46,626 nt of DNA from FEN-1297 sp964498065 (lineage in GTDB: Bacteria > Bacteroidota > Ignavibacteria > Ignavibacteriales > Ignavibacteriaceae). The DNA lies in contig CAZCFZ010000028.1 of the NCBI GenBank assembly GCA_964498065.1, positions 1 to 46,626 of the forward strand, read 5' to 3'. The notes under the pieces were generated by a model. It saw only the letters and a program-made list of their open reading frames with translations, did no database searches and had not been told where the DNA came from. The position numbers were made by a program, and so were the translations under genes. Positions 34,270-43,843 of the stretch are shown one piece after another. The stretch's first letter is position 1. Every line of letters begins with the position of its first letter.

Positions 34270-35307
34270 ATGAAATTTCTATTTAGGACGGACGCTTCAA
34301 GTGAAATTGGGACAGGGCATATTATGCGATGCCTTGCTTTCGGGCAGATGCTTAAAGACTCCGGTAATGAAGTTTTCTTTTTATCCCAAACTACAAATCA
34401 AAATGTTCTAGCTAAATTAAGGAAAGAAAATTTTAAAATTTTTATAAATGAAAAAACCGAATTAATTGAAGATGCAATTAAAACTGTAAACATAGCTAAA
34501 GAGAATTATATTGATTGGATCATTACAGACGGTTACAAATTCAATACATCGTATCAGCAAGTCATAATCAATAATAATTTTAATTTACTTTGTATTGATG
34601 ATTTAGCTGAAATACATTTTTTAAGTAATATAATACTTAATCAAAACTTTAATGCTGAAAAAATTTTTAATTATTCGTGTGAGAATTATACAAAACTGTT
34701 TTTAGGGATTGACAATGTTTTATTGAGACGGGAATTTAGGCGTGAAAAAAAATGGGAAAGAATTTTTAATAAAGAGTGTAAAAACGTTTTGATTACCATG
34801 GGAGGAAGCGATCCTGATAATTGTACAATAATAATCCTTCGGGCTATTGAGGGAATAAAAGAAATTTTAAATTTAAAGGTTATACTAGGACCTAGTTATA
34901 ATTTTTTAAGCAGCATTAAAGAATTCAAGAATAAGAGTCGGCACAATATTGAAATTTTAATTGATGTTGACAATATGGTACCTGAAATAAAATGGGCAGA
35001 TTTAGCTATTGCTGCAGCTGGTACAACTACTTGGGAATTAGCATATTTGCAAACGCCAACTATCATTGGAATTACAGCAGAAAATCAAAAATTCGTAGCT
35101 AGAGAATTGGAAAATGAAAAACTTGCCGAAAATCTGGGATGGATTAAAAACTTAGATATTCCTTTACTGACCGAAAAAATAAGTAATGTCATTTTATATG
35201 AAAACAACCGTAAATTTTTATTTGAACAAATAAAAAAAATAAAAAATAAAATTAGGCCGGAAAGTATAATAGAATTTATTTTTAATTATAATTTAGAAGA
35301 GCATTAA
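34270..35307 (+). CDS. pseG: UDP-2,4-diacetamido-2,4,6-trideoxy-beta-L-altropyranose hydrolase, PseG
   Basis: A 345-residue protein with a GT28-like fold. The N-terminus has FRTDASSEIGTGHIMRCLAF with the catalytic His17. The C-terminal domain contains LITMGGSDPDN and AAAGTTTWELAYLQTPTI, the nucleotide-binding region. It cleaves UDP to release the free altropyranose for condensation by PseI. It lies 9 bases after pseC. Confidence 0.94.
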   Translation: MKFLFRTDASSEIGTGHIMRCLAFGQMLKDSGNEVFFLSQTTNQNVLAKLRKENFKIFINEKTELIEDAIKTVNIAKENYIDWIITDGYKFNTSYQQVIINNNFNLLCIDDLAEIHFLSNIILNQNFNAEKIFNYSCENYTKLFLGIDNVLLRREFRREKKWERIFNKECKNVLITMGGSDPDNCTIIILRAIEGIKEILNLKVILGPSYNFLSSIKEFKNKSRHNIEILIDVDNMVPEIKWADLAIAAAGTTTWELAYLQTPTIIGITAENQKFVARELENEKLAENLGWIKNLDIPLLTEKISNVILYENNRKFLFEQIKKIKNKIRPESIIEFIFNYNLEEH

Positions 35308-35460
35308 AAAACAAGTAATAAAAAGACTCAATCTTAACATGCTTAACAATTTTGAGATTAAAGATGTTTATTAATTTATTAGGGAATCAATAAAAGCCAA
35401 ATCAAAATTTGATGTATGAATTTTACTGCTTTTTTAACTGTAAAAACTTAATTTAGAAAA

Positions 35461-36030
35461 ATGGAAATTAAAGGAAAATTAATATCTCTTGTGGAAGTTA
35501 GTGAATCGCATTTGGAATTAATGGTAAAATGGAGAAATGACCCTGAAATTTCCAAATATCTTTTCGACCAAAGTGAATATACAATCGAAAAACAAAAAAT
35601 TTGGTTTGAAAAGATTAAAAATGATAATACCAGGTTTCAATTTATAATTTTGGAAAATAAAAATAATCGAGCTATCGGTGCTGTAAATTTGATGAATGTT
35701 GACTACCGGAATTTAAACGCCGATTGGGGATATTATATCGGAGAAAAAGAATTTAAAATGGGAGGATATGCCGTAGAAGCTGAATTCCTGATCTTAAAAT
35801 TTGCTTTTGAAGAATTAAAATTAAATAAAGTCTATTGTCAAACTCTTTCGGAAAATACAAAGGTTATATCAAATCATACGAAATTCGGATTTAAAATCGA
35901 AGGTATTTTAAGGGAGCATTATAAAAGAGGAGATACGTTTTTTAATGTAACTTTTCAATCAATATTGAAAAAAGAATTTGAAGAAGTTAGAATTAATATA
36001 GAAAAATTGATAAACTATTTTAATAGGTAA
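35461..36030 (+). CDS. pseH: PseH-type N-acetyltransferase
   Basis: A 189-residue GNAT-family protein. VKWRNDPEISKYLFDQ, then GAVNLMNVDYRNLNADWGYY and YCQTLSENTKVISNHTKFGF are typical of PseH, which acetylates the 4-amino group before PseG acts. It follows pseG after a 153-base AT-rich gap, the only sizeable gap inside the pse set, so a second promoter could exist there. Confidence 0.92.
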   Translation: MEIKGKLISLVEVSESHLELMVKWRNDPEISKYLFDQSEYTIEKQKIWFEKIKNDNTRFQFIILENKNNRAIGAVNLMNVDYRNLNADWGYYIGEKEFKMGGYAVEAEFLILKFAFEELKLNKVYCQTLSENTKVISNHTKFGFKIEGILREHYKRGDTFFNVTFQSILKKEFEEVRINIEKLINYFNR

Positions 36031-36031
36031 A

Positions 36032-36433
36032 ATGGAAATACATCACATTGGCTTGGTTGTAAATGATATAAAATTACACTATGAGAATTATTATAAAAAT
36101 GCTTTGGGCTATAATGAAATTAGCGAAATATTTAGGGATGATAAAATAGGTGTTTATGTAGCATTTATTAATCTCAATAATAAAATATATTTGGAATTAG
36201 TTCAGCCTTTGGATGAAAACTCTCCTGTTTATAATTTCCTTAAAAAAAGAGGACAAACCCTTCATCATTTATGCTTTATGGTTGAAAATATAAATGATGA
36301 GTGTAATAGATTGAGAGAGCATAACTATTTTATTACGATGCAGCCGATACCGGCTAAAGCTTTTAACGGACGTAAAGTCGCTTTTTTAATGTCTAAGGAT
36401 GAGAATCATTTAATAGAGCTGTTGGAAAAATAA
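36032..36433 (+). CDS. VOC-family protein within the pseudaminate operon
   Basis: A 133-residue vicinal-oxygen-chelate protein resembling methylmalonyl-CoA epimerase and lactoylglutathione lyase. Likely metal ligands are His5 in IHHIGLVV, Glu in YLELVQP, His in LHHLCFMV and Glu in LIELLEK, all in the usual places. It begins one base after pseH stops, and its last base is the first base of the HAD-IIIC ATG, so it is tightly coupled. It may act on the acyl group carried by the ACP encoded two genes on; the reaction is unknown. Confidence 0.85.
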   Translation: MEIHHIGLVVNDIKLHYENYYKNALGYNEISEIFRDDKIGVYVAFINLNNKIYLELVQPLDENSPVYNFLKKRGQTLHHLCFMVENINDECNRLREHNYFITMQPIPAKAFNGRKVAFLMSKDENHLIELLEK

Positions 36434-38118
36434 TGAAAGTTGCCTTTTTAACATCATTTAATATTGACTTACTTAAAAGGAATTGCCAAAAATATGTCAT
36501 TGATAATAATATTAATGTTGAACTTTGGTGGCATAATTACGCACAGTATGAGCAGTCTATTTATGATGAGTCTAGTTCATTATATAATTTTAAACCGGAT
36601 ATAGTAATTATTCATCTTGAAGTTGAGTCGCTTTTAGGTGATTATTTTTATGATCTACTTTCATTAAGCGAAAGTGAAAGAGAAAAACTGGTTGCCGATA
36701 TTAAGTCGAAATTAAGATCAATTATTAATAAGATTTTAGAAAATTTTAGCAGTTGCAAGATTATTTTGGAAAACTTTATTTCAAGGGAAAGATCAAATCT
36801 TGGGTTACTGGATCAGAATATTTCTTTTGGAATATCTCAAATTACGTTAGAACTAAATCAATTTTTAATTGAATTGAAATCAGCTAATTATGAAAGAATT
36901 TTTATTAATAGTTATGATGCATTAGTTAGCGGCATAGGTAAAGAAAATTGGTTCGATATGAGGATGCAACATCTTGCTAAGCAGCCTATTAATTATAATA
37001 AATTTGATTTATTAGTAAATCACTATTTCCTTATTATTGAGTCTTTTTTATACCCGAGGAAAAAATGTATTATTACTGATTTGGATAATACTTTATGGGG
37101 GGGCATTATTGGTCAGGACGGTATAGATAATATTAAACTTGGAGGAAGCGGCATAGGCGAATCTTTTGTCCAATTTCAGAAATTACTGCTTAATTTCTAT
37201 AGACAGGGAATTTTTCTGGCAATATGCAGTAAGAATAATTATGACGATGTTTTGGAGGTGCTTGAAAAGCATCCCGATATGGTTCTTAGAAAAGAATATT
37301 TTTCAAGTATCAAAATTAATTGGACGGATAAAGCTCAAAATATATTCGAAATTTCGGATGAATTAAATATTGGATTAGATTCATTAATTTTTCTTGATGA
37401 CAATCCGGCGGAATGTGAATTAATTAAACAGCAAATTGCCGAAATAACAACAGTGCTTTTAACAGGTGATCCTGATAATTATATTAAACAAGTTAAAGAA
37501 ATTAAGGGATTGCAAACAACTTTATTAACAAAAGAAGATATTCAAAGAAACAAAATGTTTGCAGCCGACATGAAAAGGAAAGAATTAAAGACTCATGTAA
37601 CTAATATGAAAGATTTTTATAAATCACTTCAAATGGTTGCACTTTTGGAAATAGACAAACAAAGCAATGTTTCGCGAATTGCACAATTAACTCAAAAAAC
37701 AAATCAATTCAATTTAACAACAAGAAGATATAGTATTGAAGACATAAGAAGATTTATATCAGGTAAAGATTACAAAGTATATTCTTTAAGGCTGGAAGAT
37801 AAATTCGGTGATAACGGAATTGTATTGGTTGCTATTGTAAAAAAAGATAAAAAATATTGGTCAATAGACACATTGCTGATGAGCTGCAGGGTTATTGGAA
37901 GGCAGGCCGAAACTGCATTATTAAGTGAAATAATCTCGGATGCGGAAAAAGAAAATATAGAAGAAGTTATAGGCGAATACATTCCGACAAAGAAAAATAA
38001 ACCGGCAGAAAATTTTTATTTAAATCACGGCTTTTCAAAAAAGGATGAAACCATTTGGGTGTTAAAGCTTCCGAGTATTGAATATGAACATCAAATAAAT
38101 ATAAAAAGAGAAGAATAA
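36433..38118 (+). CDS. FkbH-like HAD-IIIC family protein
   Basis: A 561-residue protein. An N-terminal region of about 200 residues is followed by a HAD-IIIC phosphatase-like domain with TDLDNTLWGG (Asp216 and Asp218) and FLDDNPAECELIK. A C-terminal GNAT-like part includes IAQLTQKTNQFNLTTRRYS and MSCRVIGRQAETALL. The family (FkbH and relatives) makes glyceryl-ACP from 1,3-bisphosphoglycerate in antibiotic pathways, though relatives handle other acyl groups. It overlaps the VOC gene at its start and the ACP gene at its end by one base each, so the ACP is the obvious partner. Confidence 0.92.
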   Translation: MKVAFLTSFNIDLLKRNCQKYVIDNNINVELWWHNYAQYEQSIYDESSSLYNFKPDIVIIHLEVESLLGDYFYDLLSLSESEREKLVADIKSKLRSIINKILENFSSCKIILENFISRERSNLGLLDQNISFGISQITLELNQFLIELKSANYERIFINSYDALVSGIGKENWFDMRMQHLAKQPINYNKFDLLVNHYFLIIESFLYPRKKCIITDLDNTLWGGIIGQDGIDNIKLGGSGIGESFVQFQKLLLNFYRQGIFLAICSKNNYDDVLEVLEKHPDMVLRKEYFSSIKINWTDKAQNIFEISDELNIGLDSLIFLDDNPAECELIKQQIAEITTVLLTGDPDNYIKQVKEIKGLQTTLLTKEDIQRNKMFAADMKRKELKTHVTNMKDFYKSLQMVALLEIDKQSNVSRIAQLTQKTNQFNLTTRRYSIEDIRRFISGKDYKVYSLRLEDKFGDNGIVLVAIVKKDKKYWSIDTLLMSCRVIGRQAETALLSEIISDAEKENIEEVIGEYIPTKKNKPAENFYLNHGFSKKDETIWVLKLPSIEYEHQINIKREE

Positions 38119-38354
38119 TGCTGATAGATAATGAATTAAAGGAAATCTTTGAGAGTTTGTTTAAAATAGATAAAAGTAAATTAACCGAAAAAACATCCAT
38201 TGACGATATTGAAGAATGGGACTCATTAGAGCATATAAAGCTGATATTGGAAATTGAGGAAAAATATAATATAAAATTTGATCTTGATGTAATACCTCAT
38301 TTAACCATTATAAGCAAAATACAAGATGAAATAGATAAGGTTAAAAAGAGATGA
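38118..38354 (+). CDS. Acyl carrier protein
   Basis: A 78-residue acidic protein with the four-helix ACP layout. The phosphopantetheine site is Ser36 in EEWDSLEHIKLI, with IEEKYNIKFDLDVIPHL following. The dedicated position between FkbH-like and pseI genes, with one-base and four-base overlaps, shows that it serves this pathway and not fatty acid synthesis. It should carry the acyl group made or bound by the HAD-IIIC protein. Confidence 0.9.
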   Translation: MLIDNELKEIFESLFKIDKSKLTEKTSIDDIEEWDSLEHIKLILEIEEKYNIKFDLDVIPHLTIISKIQDEIDKVKKR

Positions 38355-39403
38355 TAAAAGAATTAAAAATTGGCGATAAAATTATTTCGGAAAAAGATCC
38401 GGTTTTTATAATTGCAGAACTTTCTGCAAATCACAATCAGGATTTTGATATTGCAATAAAAACTATTGAATCTATAAAAGAAGCCGGTGCAGATGCTGTA
38501 AAATTGCAAACATATACACCTGATACAATTACCATTGATTGTGATAATGAATATTTTCAGATTAAACAAGGCACAATTTGGGATGGAAAAACTTTATATC
38601 GGTTATATAAAGAGGCATATACGCCCTGGGAATGGCAACCAAGATTAAAAGAATATGCCCAGAAACTGGGACTTATATGTTTTTCATCTCCTTTCGATAA
38701 AAGCGCAGTAGACCTTCTGGAAAAGATGAATTCACCTGCTTATAAGATAGCTTCATATGAAATAACCGATATTCCTTTGATCGAATATGTTGCTTCAAAA
38801 CAAAAACCCGTTATAATATCAACCGGTATTGCCACTCTATCAGATATTGAAGAAGCAATGGCAGCTTGTCGGAAAGTTGGAAATGAACAAATTATTTTGT
38901 TGAAATGTACATCTTCATACCCAGCACCGGTTGAAGAAGCAAATGTAAAAACTATTCCTAATATAAAAGAAACCTTCAACGTGCATGTCGGCTTATCAGA
39001 TCATACATTGGGAAATACGGTAGCACTAGCTGCTGTCTCTTTAGGAGCAAAGCTTGTTGAAAAACATTTTATCCTGGATAGAAAGCTTGGTGGTCCGGAT
39101 TCTTCATTTTCTATGGAACCTGAAGAATTCAAACAAATGGTTGATTCAGTTAGAAATGTTGAAAAGGCGCTCGGAACAATAAATTATGAATTGACTCCCA
39201 AAGTTGAAAAAGGACGAATTTTTTCCCGTTCTTTATTTATCGTAAAAGATGTGACAGCAGGTGAAATTATAACAGAAGAAAATGTTAAATCAATTAGACC
39301 CGGTTATGGTTTGCACCCTAAGTATTATAATGACATACTTGGTAAAAAGTTCAGAAAAGATTTTAAAAAAGGAACACCTTTAAAGTGGGGACAATTTGAA
39401 TAG
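38351..39403 (+). CDS. pseI: Pseudaminic acid synthase, PseI
   Basis: A 350-residue NeuB-family enzyme. The TIM-barrel part has FIIAELSANHNQDFDIA, KLQTYTPDTIT and GLSDHTLGNTVALAAVSLGA; LDRKLGGPDSSFSMEPEEF is a PseI stretch. The C-terminal SAF (antifreeze-like) domain covers about residues 285-350. It condenses phosphoenolpyruvate with the 6-deoxy-altropyranose to form pseudaminic acid. It overlaps the ACP gene by four bases and pseF by eight. Confidence 0.96.
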   Translation: MIKELKIGDKIISEKDPVFIIAELSANHNQDFDIAIKTIESIKEAGADAVKLQTYTPDTITIDCDNEYFQIKQGTIWDGKTLYRLYKEAYTPWEWQPRLKEYAQKLGLICFSSPFDKSAVDLLEKMNSPAYKIASYEITDIPLIEYVASKQKPVIISTGIATLSDIEEAMAACRKVGNEQIILLKCTSSYPAPVEEANVKTIPNIKETFNVHVGLSDHTLGNTVALAAVSLGAKLVEKHFILDRKLGGPDSSFSMEPEEFKQMVDSVRNVEKALGTINYELTPKVEKGRIFSRSLFIVKDVTAGEIITEENVKSIRPGYGLHPKYYNDILGKKFRKDFKKGTPLKWGQFE

Positions 39404-40115
39404 TTTAAGAAAAGTTGCCATAATTCCTGCTAGAGGCGGGAGTAAAAGAATTCCACAAAAAAACATTAAAGAATTTTTTGGTAAACCAATAATTTCTTAC
39501 AGCATAGAAGCAGCCTTGAAATCAGAAATTTTTAATGAAGTAATGGTGTCAACAGATGATAATGAGATTACGGAAATTTCAAAACAATTTAATGCTAATG
39601 TTCCTTTCCTGCGATCAAAAAAGAATTCAGGCGATTTTGCTAATATTTCAGATGTTTTATTAGAAGTTTTAACGCAGTATAAATCTATTGGAATAGAATT
39701 TGATTTTTTGTGTTGTATTTACCCCACCGCTCCATTTGTTACATCACAAATTTTAATAGATACTTTTAACTTATTGTTGAAAAAAAATGCCGATTCAATT
39801 ATTCCAATATCCAGGTTTAGTTACCCCATACAAAGAGCATTTAAAATTAACGATAAGGGCTTTATCGAGTACATTTGGCCTGAAAACATACATAAAAGAA
39901 GTCAGGACTTATTACCTGCATATCATGACGCGGGACAGTTTTGCTGGATAAACGTGACTTCTTTTTTAAAAAACAAATTCCTTATAACCGATAATACAAC
40001 TTTTATTGAATTAAATGAATTAATGGCACAAGATATTGATAATGAAAGTGATTGGAGAATTGCGGAAATGAAATATTCATTAATGAAAAAATCTAATCCC
40101 GACTTTCGAAATTGA
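39396..40115 (+). CDS. pseF: Pseudaminic acid cytidylyltransferase, PseF
   Basis: A 239-residue CMP-sugar synthetase. Nucleotide-binding AIIPARGGSKRIPQKNIK lies at the N-terminus, with YPTAPFV and HDAGQFCWIN typical of PseF. It activates pseudaminic acid as CMP-Pse. The start is a TTG at 39396 inside the end of pseI, chosen because the ARGGSKR motif needs this frame and no ATG lies upstream. The overlap suggests translational coupling. Confidence 0.94.
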   Translation: MNSLRKVAIIPARGGSKRIPQKNIKEFFGKPIISYSIEAALKSEIFNEVMVSTDDNEITEISKQFNANVPFLRSKKNSGDFANISDVLLEVLTQYKSIGIEFDFLCCIYPTAPFVTSQILIDTFNLLLKKNADSIIPISRFSYPIQRAFKINDKGFIEYIWPENIHKRSQDLLPAYHDAGQFCWINVTSFLKNKFLITDNTTFIELNELMAQDIDNESDWRIAEMKYSLMKKSNPDFRN

Positions 40116-40123
40116 ATGGTATA

Positions 40124-41038
40124 ATGAATAAAGAAAAAGTTAAAGAAAATATTGAAAATACTTTCTACTCAATAATATCAATTGGCAAAGTGCTTAAGAA
40201 TTCAAAATTCTTTAATGATATTAAAGAGTTGAAAGGAAGTACTAATGAATGTGTAATTTTAGGGAACGGCCCGTCTTTAAGAGATTCAATAAAAAACGAT
40301 TTAAAGTATTTTTTGGAAAATAAAAAAATATTTTGTGTTAATGCATTCGCAGTGTCAAAAGAATTTGTGGAACTTAAACCTGATTATTATTTATTTGCCG
40401 ATCCAGGTTGGTGGGTAGAAAAACCGCGTGACACTGTTAAAAAAATTAGAGAAGATGTTTTTAATGCATTGATTGACAAAACCAATTGGCAGATGACGAT
40501 ATTTATACCGTTTGAAGCGAAGGACAACTTGTTGTTAAACGATTTGATCCTAAAAAATAAAAATTTAAAGTTAAAATTTTATAATAAAGTGAGTGTAATG
40601 GGATTTCCTTTTATAAGAAATTTCTTTTACAAACATAATTTGGGAATACCTAGGGCACAAAATGTATTAATTCCCACTTTAATTTTGGCACTTAACTTAG
40701 GATTTAAGAAAATTTATTTGTTTGGAGCTGATCACTCATGGCACGAAAATTTGGTTTTAACCGAGCAAAATGTACTTTGTTTTAAAGATGTTCATTTTTA
40801 TAATGAAAATGAGGTCCTTGAATTAATCCCAATTAAAAATAATATTACAAAAAAAACATTTACAGTGCATGAAGAGTTTTATTCATTATATATAACCTTA
40901 AAAATTTATTTCTTTATAAAAGAATATGCAAAGACAAAAAATGCTGTAATTCTTAATGCAAGTTCCAAAACATATATTGATGCTTTCGATAGATTAGACA
41001 TAAAAAGTATTGTGCATAATAATAATCCAAAAAAATAA
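40124..41038 (+). CDS. DUF115/Maf-like protein, candidate pseudaminyltransferase
   Basis: A 304-residue protein from the ATG at 40124; an overlapping TTG at 40112 would add four residues. It has GNGPSLRD (about residues 47-54), then KPDYYLFADPGWW and IYLFGADHSWHENLV. These resemble DUF115/MptE-like domains, which include Maf flagellin glycosyltransferases, and also recall GT42 sialyltransferases (GNGPSL). It lies just after pseF, so it may transfer pseudaminic acid from CMP-Pse. It has no signal peptide and is probably cytoplasmic. Function is inferred from family and neighbours. Confidence 0.7.
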   Translation: MNKEKVKENIENTFYSIISIGKVLKNSKFFNDIKELKGSTNECVILGNGPSLRDSIKNDLKYFLENKKIFCVNAFAVSKEFVELKPDYYLFADPGWWVEKPRDTVKKIREDVFNALIDKTNWQMTIFIPFEAKDNLLLNDLILKNKNLKLKFYNKVSVMGFPFIRNFFYKHNLGIPRAQNVLIPTLILALNLGFKKIYLFGADHSWHENLVLTEQNVLCFKDVHFYNENEVLELIPIKNNITKKTFTVHEEFYSLYITLKIYFFIKEYAKTKNAVILNASSKTYIDAFDRLDIKSIVHNNNPKK

Positions 41039-41061
41039 TTTAATGGAAAATCCTTTAGCCT

Positions 41062-42558
41062 ATGGGTCTGGTTGTTCGTCAAAGTTTTAAAAATTTAATT
41101 ATTATTTATGCCGGTATTGCTATTGGTTATATTAATGCTGTCATTTTATATCCGCTTATTTTAAATGAAGCGCAAATCGGGTTAATTAGACTGCTGCTAA
41201 ATGTTTCTTTAATGTTCAGTACTTTTGCTGCATTAGGTACAGTAAATATATCGGCCAAATTTTTTCCGTATTTTAATAATTTTCAGAAACGGCATAATGG
41301 CTTTTTGTTCTTTCTAATTGCTCTCGGGATGATTGGTTTTTCAATTTTAACTTTACTATTAATAATTTTTAATAATTTTATATCATCAATTTATATCAGT
41401 AAAGCCCCATTGCTGGTTGACTATTACTATTATTTCATTCCGTTTACCTTCGTTTTTCTTTTCTTCAATATATTTCAGTCTTACATAATTCTGAATAAAC
41501 TTCCTGTTGCCCCTAATTTAATAAAGGAAGTATTAATCAGAATATTAACTATTACGGCACTATTGGTTTATTTTATTAATTGGATAAATTTTAACGGACT
41601 CGTAAAAATAATTGTGCTAATATATATAATTTCATTAGTAGTTCTTATGATTTATGTAAATCAAAAAAAATTATTATTCCTAAAGCCGACTTTCAGAGTT
41701 TTTAGAAGCAAATATTTTAAGGAAATTACTGTTTACGGCGGATTTGCATTATTGGGTGGAGCCAGCGGCATATTAATTTCAAATATAGATGGGGTTATGT
41801 TAAGCGGATACAAAGGATTGGGCGCATTCGGAGTTTATACTATTGCTTTTCTTATTGCAACTGTAGTCGAAATTCCCAAGAGATCACTTTCACAATCCGT
41901 TGTTCCGCTAATTACCGAGTACAATAAAAATAATAATTTTAAATTATTGAACGAGTTATATAAAAAAACCTCAATTACTCAATTAATAATGGGTTCATTA
42001 ATCTTTATGGGTATCTGGTGCAACATTAATAATATCTTTCATTTGATTCCTCACGGTAATATTTATATGGAAGGTAAATGGGTGGTGTTTTATATCGGCC
42101 TAGGAAAGTTATTTGATTTGGCAACGGGTTGCAATTATGAGATATTAAGTACATCAAAATATTATAAGTATGATCTGACGTTTATGATAATGCTGGGTGT
42201 TATTGCGGTTTTAACAAACATGATATTTATTCCTTTATATGGTATTACCGGCGCAGCATTAGCATCTGCAATTTCAGTGTTCCTTTTTAATTTGTTCAGA
42301 TATATTTTTATTTTTATTAAAATGAAATTGCAGCCGTTTACATCGAAAACTTTGTTGGAATTACTCGGCATTGGAGTAGCGTTATTTATAAATTATTTGT
42401 TGCCGGTTCAAGCAAATTTTATTTTTGATATTGTCCTTCGAAGTGTAATAATTTTAATTTTCTTTGTGAGCTTTACACTAATATTTAAGGTTTCTAAAGA
42501 TTTCAATTCTGTATTCAATATGCTTATAAAAAAAATAAAATTATCTTTGATTAAATAG
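41062..42558 (+). CDS. Wzx-like polysaccharide flippase (MOP superfamily)
   Basis: A 498-residue membrane protein with about 12-14 transmembrane helices. The N-terminus FKNLIIIYAGIAIGYINAVILY and the central stretch GFALLGGASGILISNIDGVML, which is followed by a glycine-rich loop, are typical of O-antigen/teichoic-acid flippases. It should move lipid-linked oligosaccharide across the inner membrane. A flippase beside a pseudaminate set argues for a surface polysaccharide rather than flagellin glycosylation alone. Confidence 0.88.
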   Translation: MGLVVRQSFKNLIIIYAGIAIGYINAVILYPLILNEAQIGLIRLLLNVSLMFSTFAALGTVNISAKFFPYFNNFQKRHNGFLFFLIALGMIGFSILTLLLIIFNNFISSIYISKAPLLVDYYYYFIPFTFVFLFFNIFQSYIILNKLPVAPNLIKEVLIRILTITALLVYFINWINFNGLVKIIVLIYIISLVVLMIYVNQKKLLFLKPTFRVFRSKYFKEITVYGGFALLGGASGILISNIDGVMLSGYKGLGAFGVYTIAFLIATVVEIPKRSLSQSVVPLITEYNKNNNFKLLNELYKKTSITQLIMGSLIFMGIWCNINNIFHLIPHGNIYMEGKWVVFYIGLGKLFDLATGCNYEILSTSKYYKYDLTFMIMLGVIAVLTNMIFIPLYGITGAALASAISVFLFNLFRYIFIFIKMKLQPFTSKTLLELLGIGVALFINYLLPVQANFIFDIVLRSVIILIFFVSFTLIFKVSKDFNSVFNMLIKKIKLSLIK

Positions 42559-42592
42559 AGTAATTTAATCAGTTATACATGGATACTGAAAG

Positions 42593-43843
42593 TTGAGAAT
42601 TTTATTCATAAATAAATATGATACAGTTGGTGGTGCCGGAATTGCCGCCTTCAGGCTGCACGAAGCGCTTCACAATCAGTTTAATTCAACAAATTGTTTC
42701 CTTGTCGGGATTAAAAAATCAAATTATGATTATATCATCCCGACTCGTAGGCACGGTCTTGAAAATTTTATTGAGCGCGGTTTGAATTTTATTTTTAACC
42801 AGGCCGGTCTGCAGTATTTTTACCACCCTTTTTCTACTAAAAATATTATTAAATTTACTAAAGACTTTTTGCCTGATATAATAAGTGTTCACAATATCCA
42901 CGGCGGATATTTTAAAACTTCTCTGCTTAAAGAAATATCTGAAATTGCCCCAGTGGTTTGGACATTGCATGATATGTGGGCGTTTACGGCAAATGCTGCT
43001 TATACATTTGGCGATGAATCATGGAAAAATTTTAAAGCGGGTAAAAATGAAAAGAAATATTTTCCACAAATCGGTTTACAAACCGGTGATTGGCTTTTAA
43101 GAAGAAAAAAAGATATCTATTCAAAAAGTAATTTAACAATTGTAACTCCGTCACATTGGCTTACTGATATGGCAAAACAAAGCCCGATTTTTAAAGATAA
43201 AGAAATTGTTACTATACATAATGGTATTGATCTTAATGTTTTTTACCCGCGAAATAAGAAAGTTATCAGGGAAAGACTCGGAATAAAAAATGGCGAAAAA
43301 GCTGTAGTTTTTATAGCTGAAAAGATGTCAAGCAGTATTCGCAAAGGCAGTAAAGATTTGGTTAATATTTTAAAAATATTAAATAAGGATATAAATAATA
43401 AAATTCATCTCATTTCAGTTGGGCAAAGTAATCCCGGATTTTTGGGTAATTGTAAAAATTTTATTCTGCATGAAACAGGATACATTTACGAACAAGAAAA
43501 GCTTGCTGAATTTTTATCTGCCGGGGATGTATTTGTACTACCGACGAGAGATGATAATCTTCCTACAACATTAATTGAAGCCTCTGCCTGCGGCATACCT
43601 TCAGTTGCTTATGATGTAGGCGGATGTAAAGAAATAGTGGAAGACGGGAAAAATGGTTATATAATAAAACCGTTTAACAGCAATGCATTCGCTGAAAAGA
43701 TTCGAAACATAATTGAAGATGAAGAACAATGGAGTAATTTATCTGGGAACTCAAAGCAAATTGCAGCCGAAAAATTTGATGTAAAATTAATGGCTAAAAA
43801 TTATTATTCTCTGTTCGAAACATTAGTTCAACAGACAGACTGA
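42593..43843 (+). CDS. GT4 glycosyltransferase
   Basis: A 416-residue GT-B enzyme. The acceptor domain starts RILFINKYDTVGGAGIAAFR; VWTLHDMWAFT and IVTPSHWLTD are typical of Wcf/WbaZ-like GT4. The donor domain has VVFIAEKMSSSIRKGSKDL and VLPTRDDNLPTTLIEASACG, including the E-x7-E region. The start is TTG at 42593, whose TTGA overlaps the stop of a five-codon ATG frame (42579-42596). It is the last clearly intact gene before the broken region. Confidence 0.9.
   Translation: MRILFINKYDTVGGAGIAAFRLHEALHNQFNSTNCFLVGIKKSNYDYIIPTRRHGLENFIERGLNFIFNQAGLQYFYHPFSTKNIIKFTKDFLPDIISVHNIHGGYFKTSLLKEISEIAPVVWTLHDMWAFTANAAYTFGDESWKNFKAGKNEKKYFPQIGLQTGDWLLRRKKDIYSKSNLTIVTPSHWLTDMAKQSPIFKDKEIVTIHNGIDLNVFYPRNKKVIRERLGIKNGEKAVVFIAEKMSSSIRKGSKDLVNILKILNKDINNKIHLISVGQSNPGFLGNCKNFILHETGYIYEQEKLAEFLSAGDVFVLPTRDDNLPTTLIEASACGIPSVAYDVGGCKEIVEDGKNGYIIKPFNSNAFAEKIRNIIEDEEQWSNLSGNSKQIAAEKFDVKLMAKNYYSLFETLVQQTD

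Noticed and set aside
32094..41038. Flagellin glycosylation island
   Set aside because: No flagellar or chemotaxis genes are present; flippase and several glycosyltransferases point to a surface polysaccharide.
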